In this document: positions 17,166 through 25,296 of the stretch, in pieces | Layout: every line of letters starts with the position of its first letter | Numbering within the stretch: position 1 is the first letter of the stretch | DNA from: UBA2883 sp964017965 | Lineage (GTDB): Bacteria; Cyanobacteriota; Vampirovibrionia; Gastranaerophilales; Gastranaerophilaceae | Assembly: GCA_964017965.1 (NCBI GenBank) | Contig: CAXHNV010000002.1 | Span: 124,001 to 188,000 of the forward strand | DNA length: 64,000 nt | Reading direction: 5' to 3' | Position numbers and translations under genes: made by a program | The notes under the pieces: model-generated | The model's database searches: none | Seen by the model: the letters and a program-made list of their open reading frames with translations, nothing else | Told to the model about the DNA's origin: nothing

Positions 17166-18002
17166 TCAATATAAGGATACACCGTCGGGGATAAATTTTA
17201 AACCTGTTTTAACCCAGTAACCATCTGAGTTTTCGATGTTGTTATCAAGAGTAAAGTAGGTTGAACCTGAACCGGACATGATAGCATGCGGATAAAGTGC
17301 TTTTATTTTTTGCAGCTCAGGATAATCATTAAACACGGCTGTTTCTAAATCGTTATAGAGGAACTGTTTCAGGTCTGTTCCTATTTTTATTGCATCAATA
17401 ATTTTTGATGTCATGTCATAGTTTGGCTTGTTTTCAAGCTGAGAATATTTTGTGTAAGCTTCTTTAGCACTTATACCTAAGTTTTTGGGCTTGATTAGTG
17501 AAACCGCAGAGTTTGTGAACGGCAGTTTTGTAACAACTTCTCCGCGGCTTGTAGCTAAAAGACATCCGCCTTCAAGACATACGTTCAGGTCAGAACCAAG
17601 AGTTTCGCATAAGCTGTGTAACTCGTCTTTTGTTAGTGGTTCATTGAATATTTTATTGAGCCCGAACAGTGTTCCTGCCGCGTTTGTACTCCCGCCTGCG
17701 AGTCCTGCTGATACAGGGATGTTCTTTTCTATATGAATCTTTATTTTGGCAGATAGTCCGGTTTTATCTAAGAATAGTTTTGCGGCTTTATGTACAAGGT
17801 TTTTTTCGTTGTATGGGATTTCTGTACTTGTTCCTGAAAGTTCTATTGAGGTTTTGTCGCTTTTTTCAACATCAAATGTCAAATAATCGTACAGATCAAT
17901 TAGCTGCATAATGCTTTGGATATTGTGGAACCCGTCTTCACGTTTATTCAGTATTTCCAGTGTAAGGTTTATTTTTGCGGGAGTTTTAACTTTGAGCTGC
18001 AT
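17166..18002 (-). CDS. ispE: 4-diphosphocytidyl-2-C-methyl-D-erythritol kinase
   Basis: The protein has 278 residues of a GHMP kinase, with the N-terminal KTPAKINLTLEIL, the ATP loop PVSAGLAGGSTNAAGTL and a C-terminal AIMSGSGSTYF. It phosphorylates CDP-ME in the MEP isoprenoid pathway. I start it at ATG 18002, which has AGGAG 7 bases upstream. A longer frame from 18038 would add residues inside rsmA. It overlaps the rsmA 3' end by 17 bases, so it is coupled to it, an arrangement also seen in other bacteria. Confidence 0.95.
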   Translation of the reverse strand: MQLKVKTPAKINLTLEILNKREDGFHNIQSIMQLIDLYDYLTFDVEKSDKTSIELSGTSTEIPYNEKNLVHKAAKLFLDKTGLSAKIKIHIEKNIPVSAGLAGGSTNAAGTLFGLNKIFNEPLTKDELHSLCETLGSDLNVCLEGGCLLATSRGEVVTKLPFTNSAVSLIKPKNLGISAKEAYTKYSQLENKPNYDMTSKIIDAIKIGTDLKQFLYNDLETAVFNDYPELQKIKALYPHAIMSGSGSTYFTLDNNIENSDGYWVKTGLKFIPDGVSLY

Positions 18003-18831
18003 TTTTAAGCTCCTCTGAAAGTTCTCCAAATTTGGCAATTGATAAAGATTCCCCTCTGGTGTTTTCGTCTATGTTTAGTTTTGCAAGGGTTGATTTAACG
18101 ATATCTTTATCAAAACAGTTGTTTACAAGGCAGTTTTTGATATTCTTTCTGCGTTGTGAGAATCCGGCTTTTAACACTCTTCTAAAATGTGAGTAGTCAG
18201 AAAGTTCCAGTAACGGTTTTTCATTTACTTTTAGTTTTACGATAGCGGATGTTACTTTTGGTGCAGGGTAGAAAGAACGGCGACCAACAGTTCTCATAAT
18301 CTCACAATCAGTCCAGAACTGAGCAAGGATTGTAAGCAGTCCGTATTGTTTTGACGGGCTCTTTTCTGTTGCAACCATTCTGCGAGCAACTTCTTCTTGT
18401 ACCATAAGAACTATCTCAGTAATTTTGTTTCTATTCGCGTTTGTTAAGTCATCAATTTCACCTAACAGATGAGAGATAATCGGTGCTGTAATATAGTATG
18501 GGATGTTTGCAACTATCTTAACCTTTTCATCTGATAAAGATGAGATATCTGTTTTCAGGATATCGTTATGGATGATTTGAAGGTTATCCGCTTCAAGTTT
18601 TTCAAGCTCTTTTATCGCTTCTTCATCAAGCTCGATTGCTATGACTTTTTTTGCGTGCTTAATTAGTTGTTCTGTTACAAACCCTACTCCTGGCCCGATT
18701 TCTATCACGGTATCATCTGGTGAAATGTCAGCATAATCAATGATATCTTCAATAACTTCCGAATCGATTAGAAAGTTTTGTCCTAACCTTTTTTTTGTTC
18801 TAAAGAATTTTGCTCGTTCAAAATAATTCAT
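17986..18831 (-). CDS. rsmA: 16S rRNA dimethyladenosine transferase RsmA (KsgA)
   Basis: The protein has 281 residues with RTKKRLGQNFLIDSEVI at the N-terminus, SAM motif VIEIGPGVGFVTEQL and catalytic NIPYYITAPI (the NxPY motif). It dimethylates two adjacent adenines near the 3' end of 16S rRNA. No Shine-Dalgarno precedes the ATG. A TAAAAT hexamer ends six bases upstream, so the message may be leaderless. Confidence 0.96.
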   Translation of the reverse strand: MNYFERAKFFRTKKRLGQNFLIDSEVIEDIIDYADISPDDTVIEIGPGVGFVTEQLIKHAKKVIAIELDEEAIKELEKLEADNLQIIHNDILKTDISSLSDEKVKIVANIPYYITAPIISHLLGEIDDLTNANRNKITEIVLMVQEEVARRMVATEKSPSKQYGLLTILAQFWTDCEIMRTVGRRSFYPAPKVTSAIVKLKVNEKPLLELSDYSHFRRVLKAGFSQRRKNIKNCLVNNCFDKDIVKSTLAKLNIDENTRGESLSIAKFGELSEELKNAAQS

Positions 18832-18909
18832 AGCTTTATTTTAATACAAACTAAATTAAATTAAAAATTTCTTTGTGCTATGATTATTTTATAGCCGGAG
18901 GTTAGAAAA

Positions 18910-19845
18910 ATGGATTATACAAATTTAACAAAAGAACAATATATAGAATTATGGGAAAAACCTGTAGAAGAGCTTATAGAAATAGCTTCAAAGATTACAA
19001 AGGCTAATTTTTCAAACGAAGTTGATTCTTGCAGTATTATCAGTGCAAAGACAGGTACTTGTTCTGAGAATTGCAAGTACTGTGCACAGAGCAGCCATAA
19101 CCACGCTGAGATTGAATGTCATCCGCTTTTGGATATTGATACAGTTGTGAAAGCTGCAATAAGTGCCAAAGAAAATGGTGCAACAAGATTTGGTATCGTT
19201 ACTTCCGGCAAAACTCCTATGAAAAAAGATTTTGACAGAATATTGGAGATGGCAGAAGCTGTTTCTAAGATTGACGGTATCGAATGTTGTGTCTCATTAG
19301 GGATTCTTTCAGAGGATGAAATTATACAGTTGAAAAACGCGGGTATAAAAAGAATTCACCATAATATCAATACTTCTGAAAGATATTATAAAGAAATTTG
19401 TTCAACACATAAATTTGAAGAAAGGGTTGAAACAGTTAATCTTATAAAGAAACACGGACTTGATGCTTGCTGCGGTGTCCTTCTAGGTATGGGTGAAACT
19501 GTTGAAGACAGGATAGATATGGCTTTCACTTTAAGAGAGTTGAAACCTGCTACTGTTCCGATGAATATTTTGAACCCGATACCGGGTACTCCGTTGGAAA
19601 GCTATGGTGACAAGATTTCTGAAGAAGATATTTTGAAATCAATCTGTTTGTTTAGAATGATTCTTCCTAATTCAGTGCTTAAATACGCGGGCGGAAGAAC
19701 TACAAGGCTGTCTGAAGAAAACCAAAAACTCGGTTTGATTGCGGGTATAAATTCAATAATGGTCGGAAACCTTTTGACTACTAAGGGTTCTAATATAGCA
19801 GACGATAATGAGATGTTAAAAGAATTAGATTTAATAATGGTATAA
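18910..19845 (+). CDS. bioB: Biotin synthase
   Basis: The protein has 311 residues of a radical SAM enzyme. The cluster motif is CSENCKYCAQSSH (CxxxCxxC), and the biotin-synthase C-terminus has KYAGGRTTRLSEEN, carrying the Arg that ligates the [2Fe-2S] cluster. It inserts sulfur into dethiobiotin. It lies 7.7 kb from bioF-bioG-bioC and on the other strand, so the pathway is split. GGAGG precedes the ATG. A ROK kinase follows after nine bases. Confidence 0.95.
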   Translation: MDYTNLTKEQYIELWEKPVEELIEIASKITKANFSNEVDSCSIISAKTGTCSENCKYCAQSSHNHAEIECHPLLDIDTVVKAAISAKENGATRFGIVTSGKTPMKKDFDRILEMAEAVSKIDGIECCVSLGILSEDEIIQLKNAGIKRIHHNINTSERYYKEICSTHKFEERVETVNLIKKHGLDACCGVLLGMGETVEDRIDMAFTLRELKPATVPMNILNPIPGTPLESYGDKISEEDILKSICLFRMILPNSVLKYAGGRTTRLSEENQKLGLIAGINSIMVGNLLTTKGSNIADDNEMLKELDLIMV

Positions 19846-19854
19846 GGAGAAGAT

Positions 19855-20802
19855 ATGAGTAATAGAATCGGTATAGATGTTGGCGGTACTAATGTTAAGA
19901 TAGCTTTGGTTAACGATAAGGGCGGAATTGTTTATTCAAATTCTATTCCTACAAGAGCTGAAATGGGTTATGAATACACTGTTAACAGTATGAAAGATGC
20001 TATTAGAGAATTGTTGAAGGAAACAAACACTCAGGCTAAAGATATTGAAGGAATGGGTTTTGGCTTCCCGGGACAGATTGACTGTCAGAACGGGGTTGTA
20101 AGATTGGCTCCTAATATTCCCGGTTGGGTAGATGTTCCTATCGCAAAGATTATGGAAGACGAGTTCGGAATTCCTACAAGAGTTGATAACGATGTTAGAT
20201 GTGCGGCTCTTGGAGAATTGAACTTTGGTGCGGGTCAAGGCTGTGAAAACCTTATTTGTATTACTGTTGGTACAGGTATCGGTTCAGGTTTGATTGTAAA
20301 CGGTAAATTGGTTCGTGGTGCAAGCAATGCTGCCGGTGAAATTGGTCATATCAAACTTGATATAACCGGCGGTCCTTTATGCGGTTGTGGTGACAGAGGC
20401 TGTTTAGAAGCGTTTGCTTCCGGTCCTAGCATTGTTGCTATGGCTGAAGAGTATATTAAGGGCGGCAAATCTACTAAGTACAGAGAACTTGCTAATCCTG
20501 ATATTACACCTTATGTTGTCTCTGTTGCTGCTCAACAGGGTGATGCTGTTGCAAAACGTATTTTTACTATTGTTGGTGAATATATTGGGGTTGGTTTAGC
20601 GAGTGTTGTTAACTTGTTGAACCCTGAAAAGATTATTATCGGCGGTGGTGTTGCTGCTGCTGGTGATATCTTGATGAATCCTATTAAAGAAACACTTGTT
20701 AAACGTGCAATGCCTATTTCTGGAGCTGCTGTTGAGGTTGTTCCTGCTCAACTAGGTAACACAGCGGGTGTAATCGGTGCAAGTTTATTGATTAATTCTT
20801 AA
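19855..20802 (+). CDS. ROK-family sugar kinase, probably glucokinase
   Basis: The protein has 315 residues. The N-terminal ATP loop is GIDVGGTNVKIALV, the catalytic region is RVDNDVRCAALGE, and the ROK zinc motif is GGPLCGCGDRGCLEAFASG, preceded by the EIGHIKLD helix. No helix-turn-helix precedes the kinase, so it is an enzyme rather than a repressor. Glucokinase is the likely activity in this subgroup, but other hexoses are possible. AAGGAG lies upstream; it is in a run with bioB and rqcP. Confidence 0.9.
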   Translation: MSNRIGIDVGGTNVKIALVNDKGGIVYSNSIPTRAEMGYEYTVNSMKDAIRELLKETNTQAKDIEGMGFGFPGQIDCQNGVVRLAPNIPGWVDVPIAKIMEDEFGIPTRVDNDVRCAALGELNFGAGQGCENLICITVGTGIGSGLIVNGKLVRGASNAAGEIGHIKLDITGGPLCGCGDRGCLEAFASGPSIVAMAEEYIKGGKSTKYRELANPDITPYVVSVAAQQGDAVAKRIFTIVGEYIGVGLASVVNLLNPEKIIIGGGVAAAGDILMNPIKETLVKRAMPISGAAVEVVPAQLGNTAGVIGASLLINS

Positions 20803-20804
20803 TT

Positions 20805-21053
20805 ATGAGATTAGACAAATTTTTAAAAGTATCAAGGCTTATTAAACGGAGAACTGTTGCAAACAGTGTCTCCGATTTAGGCCGTGTTTTAATAAACGGT
20901 AATGTTGCTAAACCTGCTAAACAGTTGAAGGTTGGCGATATTATTACGATTGAGTATGCTAATAAGAATGTTGTTGCAAAAGTTTTGACTATACCGGAAG
21001 GGAATGTTCCTGTTCAGCTTGCGGCAACTCTTTATGAATTAGTTGAACAGTAG
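20805..21053 (+). CDS. rqcP: S4-domain protein RqcP (ribosome-associated quality control)
   Basis: The protein has 82 residues and is almost entirely an S4 RNA-binding domain: MRLDKFLKVSRLIKRRTVAN, then GRVLINGNVAKPAKQLKVGD. It closely resembles Bacillus RqcP/YabO, which with RqcH adds poly-Ala tails to stalled nascent chains on 50S subunits. Hsp15 is the alternative S4 family, but that is longer with a basic C-terminus. It starts two bases after the ROK kinase stop. rqcH is not in the window. Confidence 0.85.
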   Translation: MRLDKFLKVSRLIKRRTVANSVSDLGRVLINGNVAKPAKQLKVGDIITIEYANKNVVAKVLTIPEGNVPVQLAATLYELVEQ

Positions 21054-21054
21054 T

Positions 21055-21846
21055 TTATCCTTCTTGTTGATAAGCCCAGGCAGAGTGGTTGTGGATACTT
21101 TCTATTGATTCACATTCTACTTCGAATCTGTCAATGATAGGGTTTTCTCTTAGTGCGATTACGACATCACGTAATACATCTTCTACAAATTTAGGGTTAG
21201 AATATGCGTACTCTGTAACGTATTTTTCGTCTTCTCGTTTAAGGAGTGAATATAATTCGCAAGAAGCACTTTTTTCAATCATCTTTATAAGGTCTTCAAG
21301 CCAGATATGAGAGTCTTCATCGTATGCTACTTTTACTGATACGATTGCTCTCTGGTTGTGGGCACCGAATTCAGAGATTTCTTTTGAACACGGACAAAGT
21401 GTTGTAACAGGAACTTTTACACCTAAGAAGAACTGATATTCTTCGTCCTCTTCTTGATAATTTTCTAAGATACCTTCAAATGAACAATCATAGCACATAG
21501 GTGATTTGATTTTTGTAACAGGTGATTCTTTTTCGATAAAGTATTTGAAGTCAAATTTAAGGTAGCCGCTTTTAGCGTCGAGTTTTTCAACTACATCTGT
21601 AACACAGCCTTGAACATCGACACCCAGAAGGTTCTTTTCTCTCCAATCGTTGAGAACTTCAACGAATCGTGACATGTGAGTACCTTTATAGTGTGCGGGA
21701 AGTGAGACTGTTACTGTTGCACTAGCGCAGACTACTTGGTTTTCTTCATCTTTTCTTTGTATGATAAGCGGAAGTTCGACGTTTTTGACGCCTACTTTTT
21801 GAATTTCTACCCCTCTGCTATCCTTTAAATTTTGTATATCTTTCAT
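21055..21846 (-). CDS. folE2: GTP cyclohydrolase FolE2
   Basis: The protein has 263 residues of the FolE2 (type IB) family, with KDSRGVEIQKVGV at the N-terminus and the metal-site region TTLCPCSKEISEFGAHNQR. It converts GTP to dihydroneopterin triphosphate for folate or queuosine. Unlike FolE1 it does not need zinc and is often induced in zinc starvation. I prefer ATG 21846 (AGGTG upstream) over the in-frame GTG at 21852. A TATAAT at about 21871-21876 on this strand probably serves it. One base separates its stop from that of rqcP. Confidence 0.94.
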   Translation of the reverse strand: MKDIQNLKDSRGVEIQKVGVKNVELPLIIQRKDEENQVVCASATVTVSLPAHYKGTHMSRFVEVLNDWREKNLLGVDVQGCVTDVVEKLDAKSGYLKFDFKYFIEKESPVTKIKSPMCYDCSFEGILENYQEEDEEYQFFLGVKVPVTTLCPCSKEISEFGAHNQRAIVSVKVAYDEDSHIWLEDLIKMIEKSASCELYSLLKREDEKYVTEYAYSNPKFVEDVLRDVVIALRENPIIDRFEVECESIESIHNHSAWAYQQEG

Positions 21847-21890
21847 CTTCACCTACTATACTGGGATTATTATATCACAAACGTATATGG

Positions 21891-21928
21891 TTTTTTGCGA
21901 AAATTTGCTGGCAAATTTTCGCAAAAAA
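21891..21928. repeat. 38-bp perfect inverted repeat upstream of folE2
   Basis: An 18-base arm (six T, then GCGAAAATTTGC) and its exact complement flank a two-base centre. T-runs precede and A-runs follow the GC-containing stem on both strands, the wrong order for an intrinsic terminator in either direction. It lies 45 bases upstream of the folE2 start. It may be a protein-binding site, a cruciform or part of a dispersed repeat. No second copy was seen in this window. Confidence 0.6.
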
Positions 21929-22135
21929 AAAGCCACTTGTTTTGGACAGAGTTGCGCTTATTAGGAATAAGAAAAGGAATTATAGGAATTTAGGAATTTT
22001 TAGAAAATCTTTTGTCTTTATGTCAGACCAAAGTTATTTCGCGGTTATTCGGAATAGTTTTGGTATGGCATTTTAAAGGAGTCGGGGGAGGGATAAGCTC
22101 CCCCGTTCCGAAAAATTCATTTGTTAACTCAACTA
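21929..22135. other. Intergenic stretch with short direct repeats and a GC-rich hairpin
   Basis: No gene was found here. Four AGGAAT repeats lie at 21963, 21975, 21984 and 21992. A hairpin with perfect eight-base CGGGGGAG/CTCCCCCG arms lies at 22083-22105, in a sequence otherwise very AT-rich. It sits 31 bases after the stop of the minus-strand gene at 22136 and may stabilise or end that transcript, although no T-run follows on either strand. Confidence 0.45.
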
Positions 22136-22870
22136 TTAACTGAATAACTTGAACGTACGTTCTACGTTTTCTTTCGCTACTGTTTTCAATGTTTCCATTT
22201 CTTGTTTGATAGCATTACGTTCTGCATCGAGAGCTGCTAAGTCAGAGTCGTACTTTCTATCTTTCATGTCGATTTTCTTCATGTCAGCTTCGTACTTAGC
22301 TTCTGCCTTTTTCAGCAATGATGAGTCAGTAACTTCTTGGAGGTTAGTGTTTGTTGATACGCTTGTTTCATAGATGTGGAAGTCTTGATCTTGAGGCGCA
22401 CCTGCATTATCTGTTTCTTGCGCAAAAGTTCCGTCTTTTCTTGCAGAAACAATAGTTACCTGTCCGGAATTGATAATGTTAGTGATAACATCTTCAAATT
22501 TACCTGACAACTGAGTTATACCGAGGTCGTGCAATAAGTTACCGAATGTTCTTGTTGCAGGGTTAGCTGCAGCTGCTTGAATAGTTTGGTCAGCTCCTGT
22601 GTAAGTATGACCGTTGTATTGCAGTGCGAATCCTGAATCTAAGAAATCTTGATAACTTGTGATGTCTCTGTATGTAACAGATCCGTCTGTTGTGAGAATT
22701 TTCTTTTGAATCTTAGTTTTTTCGAGAGCTTCCAGATACTCTTCATAAACTCTGTTTGATTCGTTAGCCATTTGAAGCTTTTCTGCTTCCAGTTTTGCGG
22801 CTTTGTACTCAATTTGGTGCATCCTGCTCGTCAAATTGAGCAACCTTGCTTGTGACGATGATAAACCCAT
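22136..22870 (-). CDS. Coiled-coil protein of unknown function, lineage-type family
   Basis: The protein has 244 residues. The N-terminus MGLSSSQARLLNLTSRMHQI is followed by a long amphipathic helix (residues ~15-60), a globular middle (residues ~65-175) and a second coiled coil (~185-240, KAEAKYEADMKKIDMKDRKY). There is no Sec signal and no membrane segment. I recall 'MGL..SQAR.L.LT.R' proteins as multi-copy families in Gastranaerophilales, possibly surface or secreted, but have no function to offer. AAAGGAG precedes the ATG, and a 7-bp inverted repeat lies in the leader. The product at 47296-47802 has a similar helical start. Confidence 0.75.
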   Translation of the reverse strand: MGLSSSQARLLNLTSRMHQIEYKAAKLEAEKLQMANESNRVYEEYLEALEKTKIQKKILTTDGSVTYRDITSYQDFLDSGFALQYNGHTYTGADQTIQAAAANPATRTFGNLLHDLGITQLSGKFEDVITNIINSGQVTIVSARKDGTFAQETDNAGAPQDQDFHIYETSVSTNTNLQEVTDSSLLKKAEAKYEADMKKIDMKDRKYDSDLAALDAERNAIKQEMETLKTVAKENVERTFKLFS

Positions 22871-22893
22871 ATTTGAACTCCTTTATTCCTTGT

Positions 22894-22917
22894 ACGGAAC
22901 CCCTAATCTTGTTCCGT
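22894..22917 (-). promoter_or_regulatory. Inverted repeat in the leader of the 22136-22870 gene
   Basis: ACGGAAC (22894-22900) and GTTCCGT (22911-22917) are exact complements across 10 bases. The repeat lies 24-47 bases upstream of the start codon, close to the AAAGGAG, and could form an mRNA hairpin or an operator. Confidence 0.35.
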
Positions 22918-23010
22918 TACTCCTTACCCTATGTACTACGGCAACTTTTTTTAAAACTTTAGAATTTTGGTTTATCTTTGTTACATTTGTTTACAAAAAA
23001 GCTGCAAAAG

Positions 23011-23108
23011 CTTGATATGAGGGAATGTTATTATTAGAATGATTTTAGAGGAAATGGAGTGGATATCTCCAGCTGTGCCGCAGCCGTAATAGCCGGAATG
23101 CTCTCAAG
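23011..23108 (+). ncRNA. Candidate structured leader RNA, cobalamin-riboswitch-like
   Basis: The element is closed by CTTGA/TCAAG (23011-23015 with 23104-23108) and GAG/CTC (23019-23021 with 23101-23103). It contains GGGAA just inside the 5' stem, a GGAG..CTCC hairpin, a GCTG-TGCC-GCAGC hairpin, GCCGTAATAG and CCGGAATGC just inside the 3' stem. The placement of GGGAA opposite CCGAATGC-type sequence resembles compact cobalamin riboswitches. It is followed by another hairpin and the operon at 23175. The class is a guess from recalled consensus. A competing reading is a short ORF with AGAGG before ATG 23054, encoding MEWISPAVPQP and ending at 23089. Confidence 0.35.
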
Positions 23109-23111
23109 TTT

Positions 23112-23138
23112 TATAATGTTTCGATGCAAAACATTATA
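23112..23138 (+). promoter_or_regulatory. 10-bp hairpin between the leader RNA and the 23175 operon
   Basis: TATAATGTTT and AAACATTATA are perfect complements around a seven-base loop, CGATGCA. The hairpin sits directly after the structured leader and 36 bases before the TTG start, where an expression platform would be. The 5' arm also reads as a -10 box, so it may instead be an operator at a promoter. No T-run follows. Confidence 0.4.
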
Positions 23139-23174
23139 GCAGATTATGATTAATAGATTAGGAAGGATAAGAGA

Positions 23175-23843
23175 TTGACAGTAGGAGTATCTTCAGTAAC
23201 TTCTGTCAAGTCAGGTTTGTGTCCTCACGGCTTGCCGCCGGGTGCGTGTCCTATTTGTTCAGGCATGGGTGGTGGCTCAAAGGTTCAAACAGCTGACTTT
23301 AGCGCAAAACCAGGTGAAATGAGCTGGAACGAGTGTGCTGCAATCGGCGCGTTTTTAAAGTCGTTGCAGAACGCAAGGCTCGCACGTGAAGCGGATTATC
23401 AGTCTCAACTTGTTAATATTGCTATGTTTGAAAAGAATATGGCTAAAACCGCGCAAAACCTCAATATGTTTATTCAGACTATGAGTCAGCATATTGTAAC
23501 AAAACCGGTTGCTGTTGTTTTGCAAAATGTTGTTTTGCCGATTATTGAAACCGTCAAGAACCTTCCGGTCAACGTATTGCAGACAATAGCAAATATTTCT
23601 CAAAAACTTGCTGACATCTCTGATAAGCTTGCAGCGATATACGGTGAATTGAAAGCGGCTATTGATAAGAAAATCTCTGCCTTTATGAAAAAAGTTAAAA
23701 AGAAGCTCCTTTCAATCTTCCAAATTTTTACTCCGAATAACGATGCGGATGAGAACGAGCTTATGGTAGAGCTTGAGAAGAAACTTAATAAACTCAAACA
23801 GATGATAAACAAGATAGGTAAAAAACATGCAGCTGATAAATAA
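23175..23843 (+). CDS. Unknown protein with an N-terminal CxHGxPPGxCPxC zinc-like motif
   Basis: The protein has 222 residues. TTG 23175 is the only start with a good AAGGA (7 bases upstream). Residues ~16-27 read CPHGLPPGACPIC, a compact Cys/His knuckle that probably binds zinc. Residues ~45-215 are long helices with heptad character (KLADISDKLAAIYGELKAAI, a basic KKVKKKLLS stretch and a Lys-rich end). No signal peptide or family is recognised. It is first in a three-gene operon, overlapping the next gene by 17 bases, and lies behind the candidate leader RNA. Confidence 0.75.
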   Translation: MTVGVSSVTSVKSGLCPHGLPPGACPICSGMGGGSKVQTADFSAKPGEMSWNECAAIGAFLKSLQNARLAREADYQSQLVNIAMFEKNMAKTAQNLNMFIQTMSQHIVTKPVAVVLQNVVLPIIETVKNLPVNVLQTIANISQKLADISDKLAAIYGELKAAIDKKISAFMKKVKKKLLSIFQIFTPNNDADENELMVELEKKLNKLKQMINKIGKKHAADK

Positions 23844-25287
23844 CGATATAGAAGCACAAAGAATACACAGAAACAGAACAAGAACGCAGATAAAGGTAGC
23901 AGATTCTGTTCGTGAGGGTGTTGTTTTGAACAACAATTTACCTCTGCAGGAATCTTATAATTCGCTAATGATAGCGGATAAGGTTGAATTGCCGAACAAG
24001 CTTTATGAAAGAAATACTAAGAAAGAAAAAGGCTTAGCACCTATTGCCGCTGCAACAGTCGGGTTTATGGGGATGTTAGCAGGCGTAACAGGCTTGTTCG
24101 CAAAGTCTGCTAAAGATGCTGTTGATGTTGAGTTGCCGAAGAAACTTACTTCTATAACAAGAAATGTGTGTGTTAATAAAGAGATAGATCAAGCGATTTA
24201 TAGAGTGGTTGCAAACCCTAACAAGAAGACAGGCTTAGCGCTTGCAGGACTTGCTGTTTTTAGTTCTATGGCGTTTATGGGCAAGACTTTTTGTGAAGGG
24301 TTTCGTGATGTATGGGTAAAGAAAAAAGAAGCGGATATCCATAAGAATTTGCAAGAGAACTTGATTGAGGTTGAGACTCAGTCATTCTCAGGTAAAATGC
24401 AGATTATAAGGAATATGCTTTCTCAAAAAGCAAAAGAGTTTAACGGTGCTCTATCTGATGAGCATTCAAATTCTAAACAGACATTCAACAGCCATATATC
24501 TTTTAAGGGGCGCACTGATAAATCAGAAAAGAAATCTGAAACACCAAAGAACGCTGGCTATATGTTATTGGGAGCAGCGAGTGCGACCGCGATTATAGGA
24601 CTAGGGTATCTTTCTATGAAAAACCTCAGAGCCGGCAATCAGGCAATGAAACGCGGAGTTGACAGAGTAAAAGAAGCTATTACAACCATTGCTGAAAACT
24701 CTAATAAAAACCCAAATGATAAAGAAAAGATTATGAATCTGTTTACGGATATTTCTGCTGATTCAGAGTTTGTAACAGCTACTGCCGAAAAGATGAAGTG
24801 GGATAAGGTTGAGGATAAGCAGGAGTTTATAAAAGAGAGTTTGTTTAATATAAACAAATCAACAGAAAAAGCTAATAGCGCACTTGGTGGTTCCGGTCAG
24901 GATAGAAACGCGTTTTATTCTCACGTATCTGATTATAAAGCATTCTTTTATAACTGGCTTATTGATTCAAAGAACAAACAGTTTCAGAACCTGTTCTTTG
25001 GTATAACGGGGGCAACGGCTACCGCTTATCTTGGAGAACTTTCTGTTAATGCGTATAAAGATGTTCAGGTTAAAAAGTATAATGCGGATACGGAACTCAA
25101 CTTACAAAAACAGCTTGTTTCGACTGAATTAAGGAACTTTAAATCAAAGAAAGATTCTTCTATACAGCCTTTGTGCGACGAGTTTTACAGACAGAAAAAA
25201 GAGGGTAAATCGAAGGAAGAATTGACGGTTATTGCAGATAATATATTAAATGAGATTAAAAACGGCGCACCTTATGTATATGCTTAG
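23827..25287 (+). CDS. Membrane protein of unknown function with four hydrophobic segments
   Basis: The protein has 486 residues. Four hydrophobic, Gly/Ala-rich segments are visible: APIAAATVGFMGMLAGVTGL (~65-90), TGLALAGLAVFSSMAFMG (~138-158), AGYMLLGAASATAIIGLGYL (~240-262) and FFGITGATATAYLGEL (~388-405). Polar helical stretches separate them, and an SFKG motif occurs near residue 225. The 1-2 and 3-4 pairs have similar spacing and partners (GFRDVWVKKKEADIHKNLQE and AYKDVQVKKYNADTELNLQK), suggesting internal duplication. The start lies within the end of the previous gene; the ribosome-binding site is weak. It is the second gene of the operon. Confidence 0.75.
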   Translation: MQLINNDIEAQRIHRNRTRTQIKVADSVREGVVLNNNLPLQESYNSLMIADKVELPNKLYERNTKKEKGLAPIAAATVGFMGMLAGVTGLFAKSAKDAVDVELPKKLTSITRNVCVNKEIDQAIYRVVANPNKKTGLALAGLAVFSSMAFMGKTFCEGFRDVWVKKKEADIHKNLQENLIEVETQSFSGKMQIIRNMLSQKAKEFNGALSDEHSNSKQTFNSHISFKGRTDKSEKKSETPKNAGYMLLGAASATAIIGLGYLSMKNLRAGNQAMKRGVDRVKEAITTIAENSNKNPNDKEKIMNLFTDISADSEFVTATAEKMKWDKVEDKQEFIKESLFNINKSTEKANSALGGSGQDRNAFYSHVSDYKAFFYNWLIDSKNKQFQNLFFGITGATATAYLGELSVNAYKDVQVKKYNADTELNLQKQLVSTELRNFKSKKDSSIQPLCDEFYRQKKEGKSKEELTVIADNILNEIKNGAPYVYA

Positions 25288-25296
25288 GAGAGAATA

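Noticed and set aside
21891..21928. The 38-bp palindrome as a bidirectional terminator
   Set aside because: T-runs lie before and A-runs after the GC stem on both strands; an intrinsic terminator needs a T-run after it. Kept as a repeat instead.
22083..22105. GC-rich hairpin as an intrinsic terminator of the 22136 gene
   Set aside because: A perfect stem, but no T-run follows on either strand. Reported only as a hairpin.
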